Positions 9,800-19,250 of a DNA stretch of 64,000 bases are shown here, in pieces. The position numbers were made by a program, and so were the translations under genes. Each line of letters begins with the position of its first letter. The first letter of the stretch is position 1. The notes under the pieces were generated by a model that saw only the letters and a list, made by a program, of their open reading frames with translations, had not been told where the DNA came from and made no database searches. Source of the stretch: Neisseriaceae bacterium JH1-16 (GTDB lineage: Bacteria; Pseudomonadota; Gammaproteobacteria; Burkholderiales; Chromobacteriaceae); NCBI GenBank assembly GCA_025989215.1, contig JAPDNP010000001.1, positions 806,001 through 870,000 on the forward strand, in the 5' to 3' direction.

Positions 9800-10086
9800 G
9801 CCTTCAAGCTACCTCGTCCAGGAATAAGCGGTGTGCGCTGGCGAAACATCCGGCTGGACGAATCGGTGGGACGTCGATATAGGGTGCAGTCAATGGTTTA
9901 CCGTGTCACTGATTCTGGGTGCTGGCGCTATCGCGTCATAGCGGCTGGCTGAACAGAGCTTGATGTCAATAGGATAGATTTTTAAAGTAGGACGGACAAG
10001 GGGATATTGCATTGGCATCCTTGATTGCACTTTAAATAAAGACAGCCGGCATCCGCCGGCTGCCTTTATTTATTCGTAATGCTCGG
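9800..10086. other. Intergenic region
   Basis: About 290 bases between two minus-strand genes. Apart from the terminator at 10043-10062 I see no gene; the left part should hold the promoter of the PAS-GGDEF-EAL gene, but no clear -35/-10 pair stands out. Confidence 0.5.
10043..10062 (-). terminator. Terminator of the peptide-binding protein gene
   Basis: CAGCCGGC-4 bases-GCCGGCTG forms an 8-bp stem. On the minus strand it is followed by TCTTTATTTAAA, 25 bases after the stop at 10087. Confidence 0.75.
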
Positions 10087-11667
10087 TCAGTTGAGCGTTA
10101 CCGAGGCGAAGTCCTGCCGCCCAAACGGGCTGACGCGATAGCCGCTGACGTTGCTACGGGTCAGCGCGAAGGCGGTCGGGTAGGCCAGCGGCAACCACAG
10201 CGCCTGGTCGTTGATGATTTTTTGCGCCTGATGATACAGCTTGCTGCGTTCGGCCAACTTGGCAGTGCGTTTGCCGTCGGCAATCAACTTGTCGAGCTTG
10301 GCATCGCAGTAGCGGGCAAAGTTAGTGCCGGACTGCACCGCGGCGCAGGAGAACTGCGGCGTCAGGAAATTATCCGGGTCGCCATTGTCGCCGGACCAGC
10401 CCATGAACAGCAGGTCATGCTCGCCGGCCTTGCCGCGCTTGATCAGCTCGCCCCATTCAATCACCTTCACCTGCGCCTTGATGCCGACCTTGGCGAGGTC
10501 GGACTGCAACAGCTCGGCGCCGGCCTTCGGGTTGGGGTTGAGCACACTGCCACTCGGGCGCACCCAAATAGTGGTCTCGAAACCGTTCGGGTAGCCGGCC
10601 TTGGCCAGCAGTGCCTTGGCCTTGGCCGGGTTGTAGGTGTAGTCGGCCAGCGCCTTGTCGTAGCTCCAGGTATTGGGTGGGTACGGCCGGTTGGCGGCGG
10701 TGGCGGTGCCTTCGAACACCACCTTCAGATAGTTGGCCTTGTCGAAGGCGTAGTTAAGCGCCTGGCGCACCTCGGCCTTGTCGAACGGCTTGTGCTGACT
10801 GTTCGGCGCGACGAAGGCGGTCATGAAGGCCGGGGTCTGTACCACCTTGATACGAGCATCGCCACGTGCCTGCTGCACGTCCTGCGGTTTCGGCCCCAGC
10901 GCGATCTGGCATTCGCCCGACTTGAGCTTCTGTGCGCGCACGGTCGAATCCGGGGTGATTGCATACACCAGCCCGTCGACCTTCGGTTTGGCACCGAAGT
11001 ACTGCTGGTTGACCGAATAGCGCACCACCGCATCCTTCTGGAAGCTCTTGAACACGAACGGCCCGGTGCCGATCGGCTTGCTGTTGAGCTCGGCGGTCTT
11101 GCCGGCGGCGAGCAGCTTGTCGGCGTATTCGGCCGAGTAGATCGACGCGAAGCCCATCGTCAGCGACGACAGGAAGGTGGCATCCGGCTGGTTGAGCTCG
11201 ATTTTGACGGTGTTGTTGTCGACCTTGCTGACCGCCTTGATCAGCTTCGGCCACTGCATCGACTGAGCATGCGGGTAGCTGGCAGCGGTCTTGTACCAGG
11301 GGTGGTTGGCGTCGATCATCCGGTCGATGCTGAACAACACGTCGTCGGCATTGAGCGGACGGGTCGGTTTGAAGTAGTCGGTGGTGTGGAACGCCACATT
11401 GCTGCGCAGCGTGAAGGTATAGGTCAGGCCGTCCGGGCTGACCTCCCAGCGTTCGGCCAGGCCCGGCACCACGCGGCTCTTGGCGGTGTCGAACTCGACC
11501 AGGCGGTTCATCAGCACGTCGGCCGAAGCATTGGTGGTGACCAGCGAGTTGTACTGCACCACGTCGAAGCCTTCCGGGTTGGCGTCGGTGCAGACGGTCA
11601 GCGATTTGGCATTGGCCAGGAGCGGCAGGGCCAGCAAGGTGAGGGCGGCGAGCGATGTCGGACGCAT
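10087..11667 (-). CDS. Periplasmic peptide-binding protein (DppA/SBP_bac_5 family)
   Basis: 526 aa. A signal peptide ends near LLALPLLANA|KS. The body is a family-5 extracellular solute-binding protein: NADDVLFSIDRM, SKPIGTGPFVFKSF, VRQALNYAFDK, YNPAKAKALLAKAGYPNGF and the diagnostic DLLFMGWSGDNGDPDNF all match DppA-type dipeptide/heme-binding proteins. No permease or ATPase genes are nearby, so it must supply a transporter encoded elsewhere. It ends about 25 bases before a terminator. Confidence 0.88.
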   Translation of the reverse strand: MRPTSLAALTLLALPLLANAKSLTVCTDANPEGFDVVQYNSLVTTNASADVLMNRLVEFDTAKSRVVPGLAERWEVSPDGLTYTFTLRSNVAFHTTDYFKPTRPLNADDVLFSIDRMIDANHPWYKTAASYPHAQSMQWPKLIKAVSKVDNNTVKIELNQPDATFLSSLTMGFASIYSAEYADKLLAAGKTAELNSKPIGTGPFVFKSFQKDAVVRYSVNQQYFGAKPKVDGLVYAITPDSTVRAQKLKSGECQIALGPKPQDVQQARGDARIKVVQTPAFMTAFVAPNSQHKPFDKAEVRQALNYAFDKANYLKVVFEGTATAANRPYPPNTWSYDKALADYTYNPAKAKALLAKAGYPNGFETTIWVRPSGSVLNPNPKAGAELLQSDLAKVGIKAQVKVIEWGELIKRGKAGEHDLLFMGWSGDNGDPDNFLTPQFSCAAVQSGTNFARYCDAKLDKLIADGKRTAKLAERSKLYHQAQKIINDQALWLPLAYPTAFALTRSNVSGYRVSPFGRQDFASVTLN

Positions 11668-11826
11668 GGGTTCTCCAGCGGGTTCTTATTAGGTGTGAGG
11701 GTTGGCCGAACGCAGCGGGTAGCACGTCGGCCAGCCTTATAGCGTAGTGGAATTAGCCGAGCCGACCAACCACTCCACCTGCATAACGATAGACCGGGAC
11801 GTTCTGTAATGCAGCCAGACGCGAAA

Positions 11827-11848
11827 ACGGACCGCAGCAGCGGTCCGT
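11827..11848 (-). terminator. Probable terminator downstream of lldP
   Basis: ACGGACCGC-AGCA-GCGGTCCGT is a perfect 9-bp stem with a 4-base loop. On the minus strand it is followed by TTTCGC. It is the last hairpin after lldP (stop 11974) and the repeat at 11870-11967. The rest of the gap 11668-11969 holds one copy of GTTGGCCGAA (11701-11710) with a partly complementary CGTCGGCCAGCC at about 11725, and presumably the promoter of the peptide-binding protein gene. Confidence 0.55.
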
Positions 11849-11869
11849 TCTGGAACAAGACTAGGGTCG

Positions 11870-11967
11870 CTCACAAAACCCAGCACAGCGGTCCTGGGGA
11901 GGCACGCGGCCGAAGACAGTGCAGCTAGAACAGCCAGGCCGCGCCACAACGCCAAGGGTTTTGTGAG
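11870..11967 (-). repeat. Structured ~95-base repeat, copy A
   Basis: 98 bases bounded by 12-base inverted ends (CTCACAAAACCC / GGGTTTTGTGAG). The interior shares CGAA.ACAGT, TAG, AGGCC, CGC and ACAACG blocks in order with copy B at 13862-13956. It starts seven bases after the lldP stop on the minus strand. The ends differ from copy B at two positions but stay complementary, which implies the stem is what is conserved. Confidence 0.7.
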
Positions 11968-11973
11968 TAAGCC

Positions 11974-13668
11974 TTACTGCGGCACCACGCTTGGGAAGTA
12001 ATACGCCATCACATAGGTCAGCACCCCGACGAAGGCGCAGAAGATCAGGCTGTGCTTCAGCGTAAAGCGGAACAGGTCCGACTCCTTGCCGACCAGGCCC
12101 ACCGCCGCGCATGCCACCGCGATCGACTGCGGCGAGATCATCTTGCCGGTGACGCCGCCGGTAGTGTTAGCCGCGACCAGCAGCGTGTCGTGCACGCCGA
12201 TCTGGTGCGCGGTGGTCGCCTGCAGCGAACTGAACAAGGCGTTCGACGAGGTGTCCGAGCCGGTCAGGAACACGCCCAGCCAGCCGAGGAAGGGCGAGAA
12301 GAACGGGAAGGCCGCCCCGGTGCCGGCCAACAGCAGCGCCAAGGTCGACGACAGACCCGAGTAATTGGCGACAAAGGCGAAGGCCAGCACCATGCCGATC
12401 GACAGGATTGGCTTCTTCAGTTCGGCCAGGGTCTCGACAAAGGTCGCCACGCCATCGCGCGGTCTCATCTTCAGCACCAGCATCGAAATCAGCGCGGCGA
12501 AGAAGATCGCTGTGCCGGTGGCGGAGAACAGGTCCAGCTTGAATACCGCATCGTAAGGTTTGGCGTGCTCGACGATCGGCGCCACCTTGATCACCAGGTT
12601 GTCCAGGTGCGGCACGTGGAACTTCAGCACCCACGACTCCAGCGCGCCGCCCTTGCCGAACAGCGCCTTGAACGGCTTCAAGCTCCAGATGGTGACCATC
12701 ACGGTCAGGATGATGAACGGCGACCAGGCCTTGGCGATCTGGCCCGCCGTGTAACCGGACGGCTTAGGCGCTTGGCGCGAGCTGCCACCGCCGCCGAAGC
12801 TCAATGCCGCCGCGCCGCCGCCGACGCTGACCGGAGCGAAGCTGAACACCTTCTTCGGCTGCCACACCTTCAGGAAGGCAGTCAGGCACACCAGGCTGAC
12901 CAGCGCCGAGGTGATGTCCGGCAGCTCCGGGCCGACGTAGTTGGAGGTGAAGAATTGCGTGACCGCGAACGAGCCACCCGCCACCAGCACTGCCGGCCAG
13001 GTCTCGCGCACGCCTTTGACGCCATCCATCATCATTACCAGCCAGAACGGCACGATCACCGACAGGATGGGCAACTGGTGACCGGCCACCGCGCCGATGT
13101 GGAAGGCGTCGATACCAGTGACCTGGCCCGCCACGATGATCGGGATGCCCATCGCGCCGAACGCCACCGGCGCGGTGTTGGCGATCAGGCACAGACCAGC
13201 CGCGTAGAGCGGGTTGAAGCCTAGCCCGACCAACAGCGCCGCGGTGATCGCCACCGGCGCGCCGAAGCCGGCCGCCCCCTCCAGGAAGGCGCCGAACGAG
13301 AAGCCGACCAACAGCATCTGCAGGCGCTGGTCCTCGGTGATCGACAGCACCGAGGCGCGGATGATGTCGAACTGGCCGGTCTTGACGGTGAGCTTGTACA
13401 GAAACACCGCCGTGACGATGATCCAGGAGATCGGCCACAGGCCGTAGGCAAAGCCGAAGCCGGCCGCCGCCAGCGCCATGTCGGCCGGCATGCCGTAGAC
13501 GAAGATGGCGATGATCAGCGAGATCAGCACGGTGATGGTGCCGGCGATGTGGCCCTTCAGCCGCAGCACCGCCAACGCAACGAAAAAGAAAATGATCGGA
13601 ATGGCCGCCACCAGCGCGGACAGGCCGAGGCTGCCAAGCGGCGTGTAGATTTGGGTCCAGGTTTGCAT
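11974..13668 (-). CDS. lldP: L-lactate permease
   Basis: 564 aa with 12 or more hydrophobic helices. The start [13 protein letters not shown] aligns with E. coli LldP, and [19 protein letters not shown] and [16 protein letters not shown] are signatures of the LctP family. It imports lactate (and often glycolate) with protons. The ATG at 13668 is preferred on alignment; a TTG two codons upstream sits closer to the GAGGAGG ribosome site. It is the last gene of the lactate operon. Confidence 0.95.
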   Translation of the reverse strand: MQTWTQIYTPLGSLGLSALVAAIPIIFFFVALAVLRLKGHIAGTITVLISLIIAIFVYGMPADMALAAAGFGFAYGLWPISWIIVTAVFLYKLTVKTGQFDIIRASVLSITEDQRLQMLLVGFSFGAFLEGAAGFGAPVAITAALLVGLGFNPLYAAGLCLIANTAPVAFGAMGIPIIVAGQVTGIDAFHIGAVAGHQLPILSVIVPFWLVMMMDGVKGVRETWPAVLVAGGSFAVTQFFTSNYVGPELPDITSALVSLVCLTAFLKVWQPKKVFSFAPVSVGGGAAALSFGGGGSSRQAPKPSGYTAGQIAKAWSPFIILTVMVTIWSLKPFKALFGKGGALESWVLKFHVPHLDNLVIKVAPIVEHAKPYDAVFKLDLFSATGTAIFFAALISMLVLKMRPRDGVATFVETLAELKKPILSIGMVLAFAFVANYSGLSSTLALLLAGTGAAFPFFSPFLGWLGVFLTGSDTSSNALFSSLQATTAHQIGVHDTLLVAANTTGGVTGKMISPQSIAVACAAVGLVGKESDLFRFTLKHSLIFCAFVGVLTYVMAYYFPSVVPQ

Positions 13669-13861
13669 GGTCAACAGTTCCTCCTCACGGCCGTGTTGGC
13701 ACGGCGTGATGTTTTCATTGTGTGTGTGATGGGGTGCTGCAGGGCGGCGGGGCTTAGCCGCTGGGTTTGTAGCGTGCTGACATGTGTTCTCTCCTTTGTG
13801 TGGCTAAAGTCGGCGGGTGGTCCCGCTCGTTATTCGTTTCGTGCTTCGTGATCTGGAGTGA

Positions 13862-13956
13862 CTGACAAATCCAGTGCAGCGTTTTACTCGTCGCGTGACC
13901 GAAACAGTACGTGTAGTACGGCGAGGCCACGCAACAACGTCGGAAGGATTTGTCAG
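13862..13956 (-). repeat. Structured ~95-base repeat, copy B
   Basis: 95 bases bounded by CTGACAAATCC / GGATTTGTCAG, same orientation as copy A. It overlaps the 3' end of glcF: the TGA stop at 13953-13955 is part of the repeat's end. The interior holds GACCGAAACAGTACGTGTAG and GGCGAGGCCACGC, then ACAACG. The 190 bases between this repeat and lldP contain no gene. Confidence 0.7.
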
Positions 13957-15197
13957 CCGCTCCCGCTGGCAGATTCGGCCAACATCCGGTCCACCAGCTC
14001 GATCCAGTGCATCACCGGCGTGGCCGTGCCGCTTTGCAGGTGGCCGATGCAGCCGATGTTGGCCGACACGATCGCCTGCGGCTGGGTTTGCGCCAGCGCG
14101 GCCAGCTTGTTGTCGCGCAGCCGGTAGGACAGCGCCGGCTGCAACACCGAGTAGGTGCCGGCCGAGCCGCAGCACAGGTGGCTGTCGGCCGGCAGCATCA
14201 CCATCAGGCCCAGCGCCTGCAACAGCGTCTCCACCCGGCCGCGCACGCGCTGGCCGTGCTGCAGGGTACAGGGCGGGTGGTAGGCGACACGTTCGAGCGG
14301 ATGACGGCGCACCCGTTCGGCCAACGTCTCGGCCATCGGCGCAAGCAGCTCGACAATGTCGCAGGCCAGCTCGCTGACCCGGGCCGCCTTGGCGGCATAG
14401 GCCGGGTCGCCCCTCAGGTAGTAGCCGTATTCCTTCACCGTCACGCCGCAGCCCGATGCATTGATGACGATCGCCTCGGCGCCCTGGTCCAGGTGCGGCC
14501 ACCAGGCGTCGATATTGCGGCGCATGTCATCCAATGCCGCGTCCTGCTCGTTCAGGTGGTAGCGCACCGCGCCGCAGCAGCCGGCGGCGGCAGGCGAGAC
14601 CGCCTCTATGCCCAGCGCGTCCAGCACCCGCAGCGTGGCGTTGTTGATGTTCGGCTGCATCGCCGGCTGCACGCAGCCCTCCAGCATCAGCACCTTGCGC
14701 GCATGCTGGCGCTTGGGCCGCACGCCGGCCGCTTTGGCCGGCAGCACCTTGGCCTGCAACGATTCTGTCAGCAGCGGGCGCAGATGTTGGCCGAAGCGGT
14801 AGGCGGTGCCGAACAGTGTCGGGCTGGTCATCAGCTTCGCCAGCAGGCGGCGCTGCATCCGTTCCTTGAAGCTTCGGCCGACCTGCGCCTCGACCACGTG
14901 GCGGCCCACGTCGAGCAACTTGCCGTACTCGACCCCGGACGGGCAGGTCGACTCGCAGTTGCGGCAAGTTAAGCAGCGGTCCAGGTGTGACAGCGTCTTG
15001 GCGGTCGGCGTGGCGCCCTCGACCACCTGCTTGATCAGGTAGATGCGGCCGCGCGGGCCGTCCAGCTCGTCGCCGAGCAACTGATAGGTCGGGCAGGTGG
15101 CGGTACAGAAACCGCAGTGCACGCACTTGCCGAGGATGCGCTCGGCCTCGCTGCCCTCGGGGGTGCCCTTGATGAAATCGGCCAGATTGGTCTGCAT
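13953..15197 (-). CDS. glcF: Glycolate oxidase iron-sulfur subunit
   Basis: 414 aa. Two 4Fe-4S motifs (CVHCGFCTATCP and CLTCRNCESTCP) lie in the N-terminal quarter, followed by two CCG domains (GCCGAVRYHL and LCCGSAGTYSV). That is GlcF, which passes electrons from the GlcD/GlcE flavoproteins to the membrane quinone pool. It begins 12 bases after glcE. The last codons carry a GTTGGCCGAA copy, and the stop lies inside repeat B. Confidence 0.95.
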   Translation of the reverse strand: MQTNLADFIKGTPEGSEAERILGKCVHCGFCTATCPTYQLLGDELDGPRGRIYLIKQVVEGATPTAKTLSHLDRCLTCRNCESTCPSGVEYGKLLDVGRHVVEAQVGRSFKERMQRRLLAKLMTSPTLFGTAYRFGQHLRPLLTESLQAKVLPAKAAGVRPKRQHARKVLMLEGCVQPAMQPNINNATLRVLDALGIEAVSPAAAGCCGAVRYHLNEQDAALDDMRRNIDAWWPHLDQGAEAIVINASGCGVTVKEYGYYLRGDPAYAAKAARVSELACDIVELLAPMAETLAERVRRHPLERVAYHPPCTLQHGQRVRGRVETLLQALGLMVMLPADSHLCCGSAGTYSVLQPALSYRLRDNKLAALAQTQPQAIVSANIGCIGHLQSGTATPVMHWIELVDRMLAESASGSG

Positions 15198-15209
15198 GGG
15201 GACTCCGGA

Positions 15210-16283
15210 TTACAGCGCGGGGTAGAGCCGGCCAGGGTTGAACACGCCGGCCGGGTCGAAGGTGGCCTTGAGGCGGCGCTGGATCTGCATCAGCGGCGCC
15301 GCCAGCGGGGCGAACACGCCGACCGAGCGATCGCCGCCGCGCCACAGCGTGGCGTGACCGCCAAGCCGTTCGGCCAGTGCGCGTATCTGCTCGGCCGGCG
15401 CGTCGCTGCGCCACCAGCGTTGGCCGCCGCCCCATTCGATCAGCTGCGCGCCGGGTAGGGCGACCGGTTGGGCGGTGCTGGGCAAGGCGAGCCGCCACAG
15501 CGGGGCCGATTCGGCACGGCCAGCGAAGAACGGCGCGGTCTGTTCGCGCAGGCCCTGCCAGAGCACCGCGCAGTCGGCATCGGCGATGCGTTCGCCGCCG
15601 AGCTTGCCGCAGGCACCGGCCACCGCCGCCTCGGCGCCGCTCAGGCGCAGGTACAGCACGCCGTCCTGCCAGGTGCTGGCGCTGATCGGCAAGGGCTGGC
15701 CGCCCCACTGGTTGAGCCGCGTCAGCGCCTCGGCCTCGGATAATTCAAAACGCAACGTCGCCTCGGCGAACGGCTTGGGCAATACCTTCAGCGACACCTC
15801 GAGGATCAGCCCCAGCGTGCCGAGCGAGCCGGGCAACAGCCGCGCCACGTCGTAGCCGGCGACGTTCTTCATCACCTGGCCGCCGAAGTTCAGCACCCGG
15901 CCCTGGCCGTCCAGCAGCTGCACGCCGAGGATGAAATCGCGCAGCGCGCCGGCAGCTTGTCGGCGCGGGCCGGACAGGCCGGCTGCCACGCAGCCACCCA
16001 ACGTCGCGGCCGGGCCGAAGTGCGGCGGCTCGAAGGCGAGCATCTGGCCTTGTTCGGCCAACGTTGCCTCGATGTCGGCCAGTGGCGTGCCGCAGCGCGC
16101 GGTAATCACCAGCTCGGCCGGGTCGTAGGCGACGATGCCGGCGTGGCCGCGGGTATCCAGCAATTCGCCTTGCGGTGCCTCGCCGTACCAGTGCTTGCTG
16201 CCGCTACCGACGATCTGCAGCGGGGTCTGGTCGCGCGTCGCCCGTTCGACGGTGGCGCGGAAGGAATCGAGCATGTCTATCAT
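15210..16283 (-). CDS. glcE: Glycolate oxidase FAD-binding subunit
   Basis: 357 aa FAD-linked oxidase. The PCMH-type FAD segment is visible (IVGSGSKHWYG, ATLGGCVAAGLSGPRR, GGQVMKNVAGYDVARLLPGS) and the C-terminus is FDPAGVFNPGRLYP. GlcE pairs with GlcD and GlcF to oxidise glycolate, or D-lactate in some bacteria. It starts seven bases after the glcD stop. A second ATG three codons in is an alternative start. Confidence 0.94.
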   Translation of the reverse strand: MIDMLDSFRATVERATRDQTPLQIVGSGSKHWYGEAPQGELLDTRGHAGIVAYDPAELVITARCGTPLADIEATLAEQGQMLAFEPPHFGPAATLGGCVAAGLSGPRRQAAGALRDFILGVQLLDGQGRVLNFGGQVMKNVAGYDVARLLPGSLGTLGLILEVSLKVLPKPFAEATLRFELSEAEALTRLNQWGGQPLPISASTWQDGVLYLRLSGAEAAVAGACGKLGGERIADADCAVLWQGLREQTAPFFAGRAESAPLWRLALPSTAQPVALPGAQLIEWGGGQRWWRSDAPAEQIRALAERLGGHATLWRGGDRSVGVFAPLAAPLMQIQRRLKATFDPAGVFNPGRLYPAL

Positions 16284-16290
16284 GGCGGCC

Positions 16291-17781
16291 TCAGAAGCGG
16301 GGCAGGTCGGGGTGGGGCAGCTGGCCGTGGTGCACGTGCAGCTTGCCGTACTCGGCGCAACGCGCCCGGGTCGGAATGGCCTTGTCGTTATTGAGCAGGC
16401 CGAACGGGTCGAACGCGTGCTTCACCGCGAAGAAGGCGTCGCGCTCCTCGGGCGAAAACTGCACGCACATCGAGTTGATCTTCTCCACGCCGACGCCGTG
16501 CTCGCCGGTGATGGTGCCGCCCAGCTCCACACAGGTTTCCAGGATGTCGGCGCCGAACAACTCGGCGCGGTGCCACTCGTCGGCGTCGTTGCCGTTGAAC
16601 AGGATCAGCGGGTGCATATTGCCGTCGCCGGCATGGAACACGTTGATGCAGCGCAGCGCGTACTGCCGCTCCATCTCGGCGATGCGGCCGAGCAGGGTGC
16701 CGATGTGGCGGCGCGGGATCGTGCCGTCCATGCAGTAGTAGTCGGGCGACAACCGGCCGGCGGCCGGGAAGGCGTTCTTGCGGCCTGACCAGAACATCAG
16801 CCGCTCGGCCTCGCTCTGCGACACCTGGATGCGCGTCGCGCCACTGGCCTCCAGCACTGCGATGGTGCGGGCGATCTCCTCGGCCACTTCCTCCAGCGTG
16901 CCATCGGCTTCGCACAGCAGGATGGCCGCCGCCGACAGGTCGTAGCCGGCGTGGACGAATTCCTCCACCGCGCGGGTGGCCGGGCCGTCCATCATCTCCA
17001 GGCCCGCCGGGATGATGCCGGCGGCGATGATCGCCGCCACCGCCTCGCCACCGCGCACCACGTCGTCGAAGCTCGCCATGATCACCTGGGCGCACTGCGG
17101 CTTCGGCACCAGCTTCACCACCACCTCGGTCACCACCGCGAACATGCCTTCCGAGCCGATGAACACGCCGAGCAAGTCCAGCCCCGGCGCGTCGGGCGCC
17201 AGCGAGCCGAACTCGACGATTTCGCCGTCCATCGTTACCGCGCGCACCTTCAGGATGTTGTTCACCGTCAGGCCGTATTTCAGGCAGTGCACGCCGCCGG
17301 AGTTTTCCGCCACGTTGCCGCCGATGGTGCAGGCGATCTGCGATGACGGGTCCGGCGCGTAGTAGAGCCCATACGGCGCGGCAGCCTCGGAGATCGCCAG
17401 GTTGCGCACGCCCGGCTGCACGGTGGCGGTGCGGCCCAGCGGGTTCAGCTCGACGATGTGCTTGAACTTGGCCAGCGACAGCACGATGCCGTCCTCGATC
17501 GGCAGCGCGCCGCCGGACAGGCAGGTGCCGGCGCCACGTGGCACCACCGGCACCTTTAGCTCGGTACACACGCGCAGAATGTGCTGCACCTGGGCCTCGG
17601 TTTCCGGCAGCGCCACGCCCAGCGGTAGCTGCCGGTAGGCGGCGAGGCCGTCGCACTCGTAGGCGACGGTGTCCTCGGTCTCGAACAGGAACTGGCAGCC
17701 GACGAAGGCGGCGCGCAGCTGCTGCACCAGTTCGGCACGCCGCTGGCGCTCAGTGGCGGGCAGGGTAGCGGTCTCGGTCAT
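16291..17781 (-). CDS. glcD: Glycolate oxidase/D-lactate dehydrogenase flavoprotein subunit
   Basis: 496 aa from the ATG at 17781. The FAD_binding_4 core reads VPRGAGTCLSGGALPIEDG, with GGNVAENSGGVHCLKYG and IGSEGMFAVVTE. The C-terminal FAD-oxidase domain keeps CINVFHAGDGNMHPLILF and TGEHGVGVEKI. It oxidises the 2-hydroxyacid; neighbours glcE and glcF complete the complex. In this operon beside L-lactate genes the substrate may be D-lactate as well as glycolate. The open frame extends far upstream antisense, but only this start fits the family. Confidence 0.95.
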   Translation of the reverse strand: MTETATLPATERQRRAELVQQLRAAFVGCQFLFETEDTVAYECDGLAAYRQLPLGVALPETEAQVQHILRVCTELKVPVVPRGAGTCLSGGALPIEDGIVLSLAKFKHIVELNPLGRTATVQPGVRNLAISEAAAPYGLYYAPDPSSQIACTIGGNVAENSGGVHCLKYGLTVNNILKVRAVTMDGEIVEFGSLAPDAPGLDLLGVFIGSEGMFAVVTEVVVKLVPKPQCAQVIMASFDDVVRGGEAVAAIIAAGIIPAGLEMMDGPATRAVEEFVHAGYDLSAAAILLCEADGTLEEVAEEIARTIAVLEASGATRIQVSQSEAERLMFWSGRKNAFPAAGRLSPDYYCMDGTIPRRHIGTLLGRIAEMERQYALRCINVFHAGDGNMHPLILFNGNDADEWHRAELFGADILETCVELGGTITGEHGVGVEKINSMCVQFSPEERDAFFAVKHAFDPFGLLNNDKAIPTRARCAEYGKLHVHHGQLPHPDLPRF

Positions 17782-17798
17782 GGCGGAACTCGTCCTTG

Positions 17799-19250
17799 TC
17801 AGCGACGCGCGGCGTCGCGTTCGCGCACCAGCTGGTGCAGGGTCTTGGCGGCGGGCTTCAGCGGCACGTGGTTCTGCGTCCAACCCAGTTGCCCCGGCGG
17901 GGTCAGGCCGCGCAGCCGGGTAGCCGCCCAGCCGAACAGCTTGTAGGCGCCGGGTTGGCCGAACAGGCCACGCCAGGTGCGCCAGGCCAGCGCCTCCTTG
18001 CCGGTGTGGGCAGCACCCTGTCCGCGCAGCGGGTGGGCGACCACTTCGCCTGCCGGGCGCTGTTCTTCCTCGCGCAGCCGCATCAGCATCTCGGGGATCG
18101 GGATCTTCACCGGGCACACCTCGCCGCAGGCGCCGCACAGGCTGGACGCGGTCGGCAGGTCCTTGGTGTTTTCCAGGCCCAGCATGTGCGGCGAGATGAT
18201 CTCGCCGATCGGGCCGGGGTAGGTGGTGCCATAGGCGTGGCCGCCGATGCGGGTGTAGACCGGGCAGTGGTTCATGCAGGCGCCGCAGCGGATGCACTGC
18301 AGCGTCTTGCGCAGTTGCTCGTCGGCATAGGCCTGCGAGCGGCCATTGTCGAGCAGCACCAGGTGCACCTCGCGCGGGCCGTCCTTCTCGCCCGGCTTGC
18401 GCGGGCTGCTGATCATGTTGAAGTAGGTGGTGATCGGCTGGCCGATCGCCGAACGGGTCAACAGGCTGTACAGCGGCACCACGTCGGTCAGCTTCTCGAC
18501 CACCTTCTCGATGCCGGTGATGGCGATGTGCATGTCGGGCACGGTGGTGCACATGCGGCCGTTGCCCTCGTTCTCCACCAGGCACAATGTACCGGTCTCG
18601 GCCACCGCGAAGTTGACGCCGGACAGGCCGACGTCGGCCTTCAAATAAAGATCCCGCAGCGCGTTGCGACCGATGCGGATCAGGCTGTCGACGTCCTCGG
18701 TGTATGGCGTGTCCGGCAGCTTGTCGTGAAACAGCTGCGCGATGTGCGCCTTGGTCTTGTGGATGGCTGGCATGATGATGTGGGTGGGCTTCTCGCCGGC
18801 CAGCTGCACGATGTACTCGCCCATATCGCTTTCCACCGCGGTGACGCCGCGCGCTTCCAGGTAGTGGTTGAGCTCGGTTTCCTCGCTGACCATCGACTTG
18901 CCCTTCACCGCCAGCGTACCGCCACGCCGCGCGATCAGGCCGTGGATGATTTCGTTGGCCTGTTCGGTGGTCTCGGCCCAGTGCACCTGCACGCCGTTGG
19001 CGGTCAACTGCGCCTCCAATTTTTCCAGCAGCTCCGGCAACTTGGCGAGGCAGCGCTGGCGGATCGTTTCGCCCAAGGTGCGCAAAGTTTCCAGCTCGTC
19101 GCCGTCCGAAAACGCCGACAGTCGCTTGGCCATCAGGTAGTCCATCGCGGTGCGCAGGCTCTGGCGCAGCTCGCCGTCCTTGAGCGCCGCGCGCGCGTTG
19201 TCCTTGAACTGGCGCGACGGGTAGAGAGTGATCGTTTGCTGCTCGCTCAT
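17799..19250 (-). CDS. lutB: L-lactate dehydrogenase iron-sulfur subunit LutB/LldF
   Basis: 483 aa. An N-terminal LUD domain (GLSGVNFAVAETGTLCLVENEG) is followed by two ferredoxin-like clusters, CIRCGACMNHCP and CGACGEVCP, and the LutB C-terminal segment. With LutA and LutC it forms the iron-sulfur L-lactate dehydrogenase complex that converts L-lactate to pyruvate. The ATG overlaps the lutC stop (ATGA). Confidence 0.95.
   Translation of the reverse strand: MSEQQTITLYPSRQFKDNARAALKDGELRQSLRTAMDYLMAKRLSAFSDGDELETLRTLGETIRQRCLAKLPELLEKLEAQLTANGVQVHWAETTEQANEIIHGLIARRGGTLAVKGKSMVSEETELNHYLEARGVTAVESDMGEYIVQLAGEKPTHIIMPAIHKTKAHIAQLFHDKLPDTPYTEDVDSLIRIGRNALRDLYLKADVGLSGVNFAVAETGTLCLVENEGNGRMCTTVPDMHIAITGIEKVVEKLTDVVPLYSLLTRSAIGQPITTYFNMISSPRKPGEKDGPREVHLVLLDNGRSQAYADEQLRKTLQCIRCGACMNHCPVYTRIGGHAYGTTYPGPIGEIISPHMLGLENTKDLPTASSLCGACGEVCPVKIPIPEMLMRLREEEQRPAGEVVAHPLRGQGAAHTGKEALAWRTWRGLFGQPGAYKLFGWAATRLRGLTPPGQLGWTQNHVPLKPAAKTLHQLVRERDAARR

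Noticed and set aside
10222-11742. 506-codon plus-strand open frame
   Set aside because: Antisense of the peptide-binding protein gene; composition is that of a shadow frame.
16291-18585. 764-codon reading of glcD with a long N-terminal extension
   Set aside because: The extension is an out-of-frame reading of lutB; glcD starts at 17781 by family alignment.
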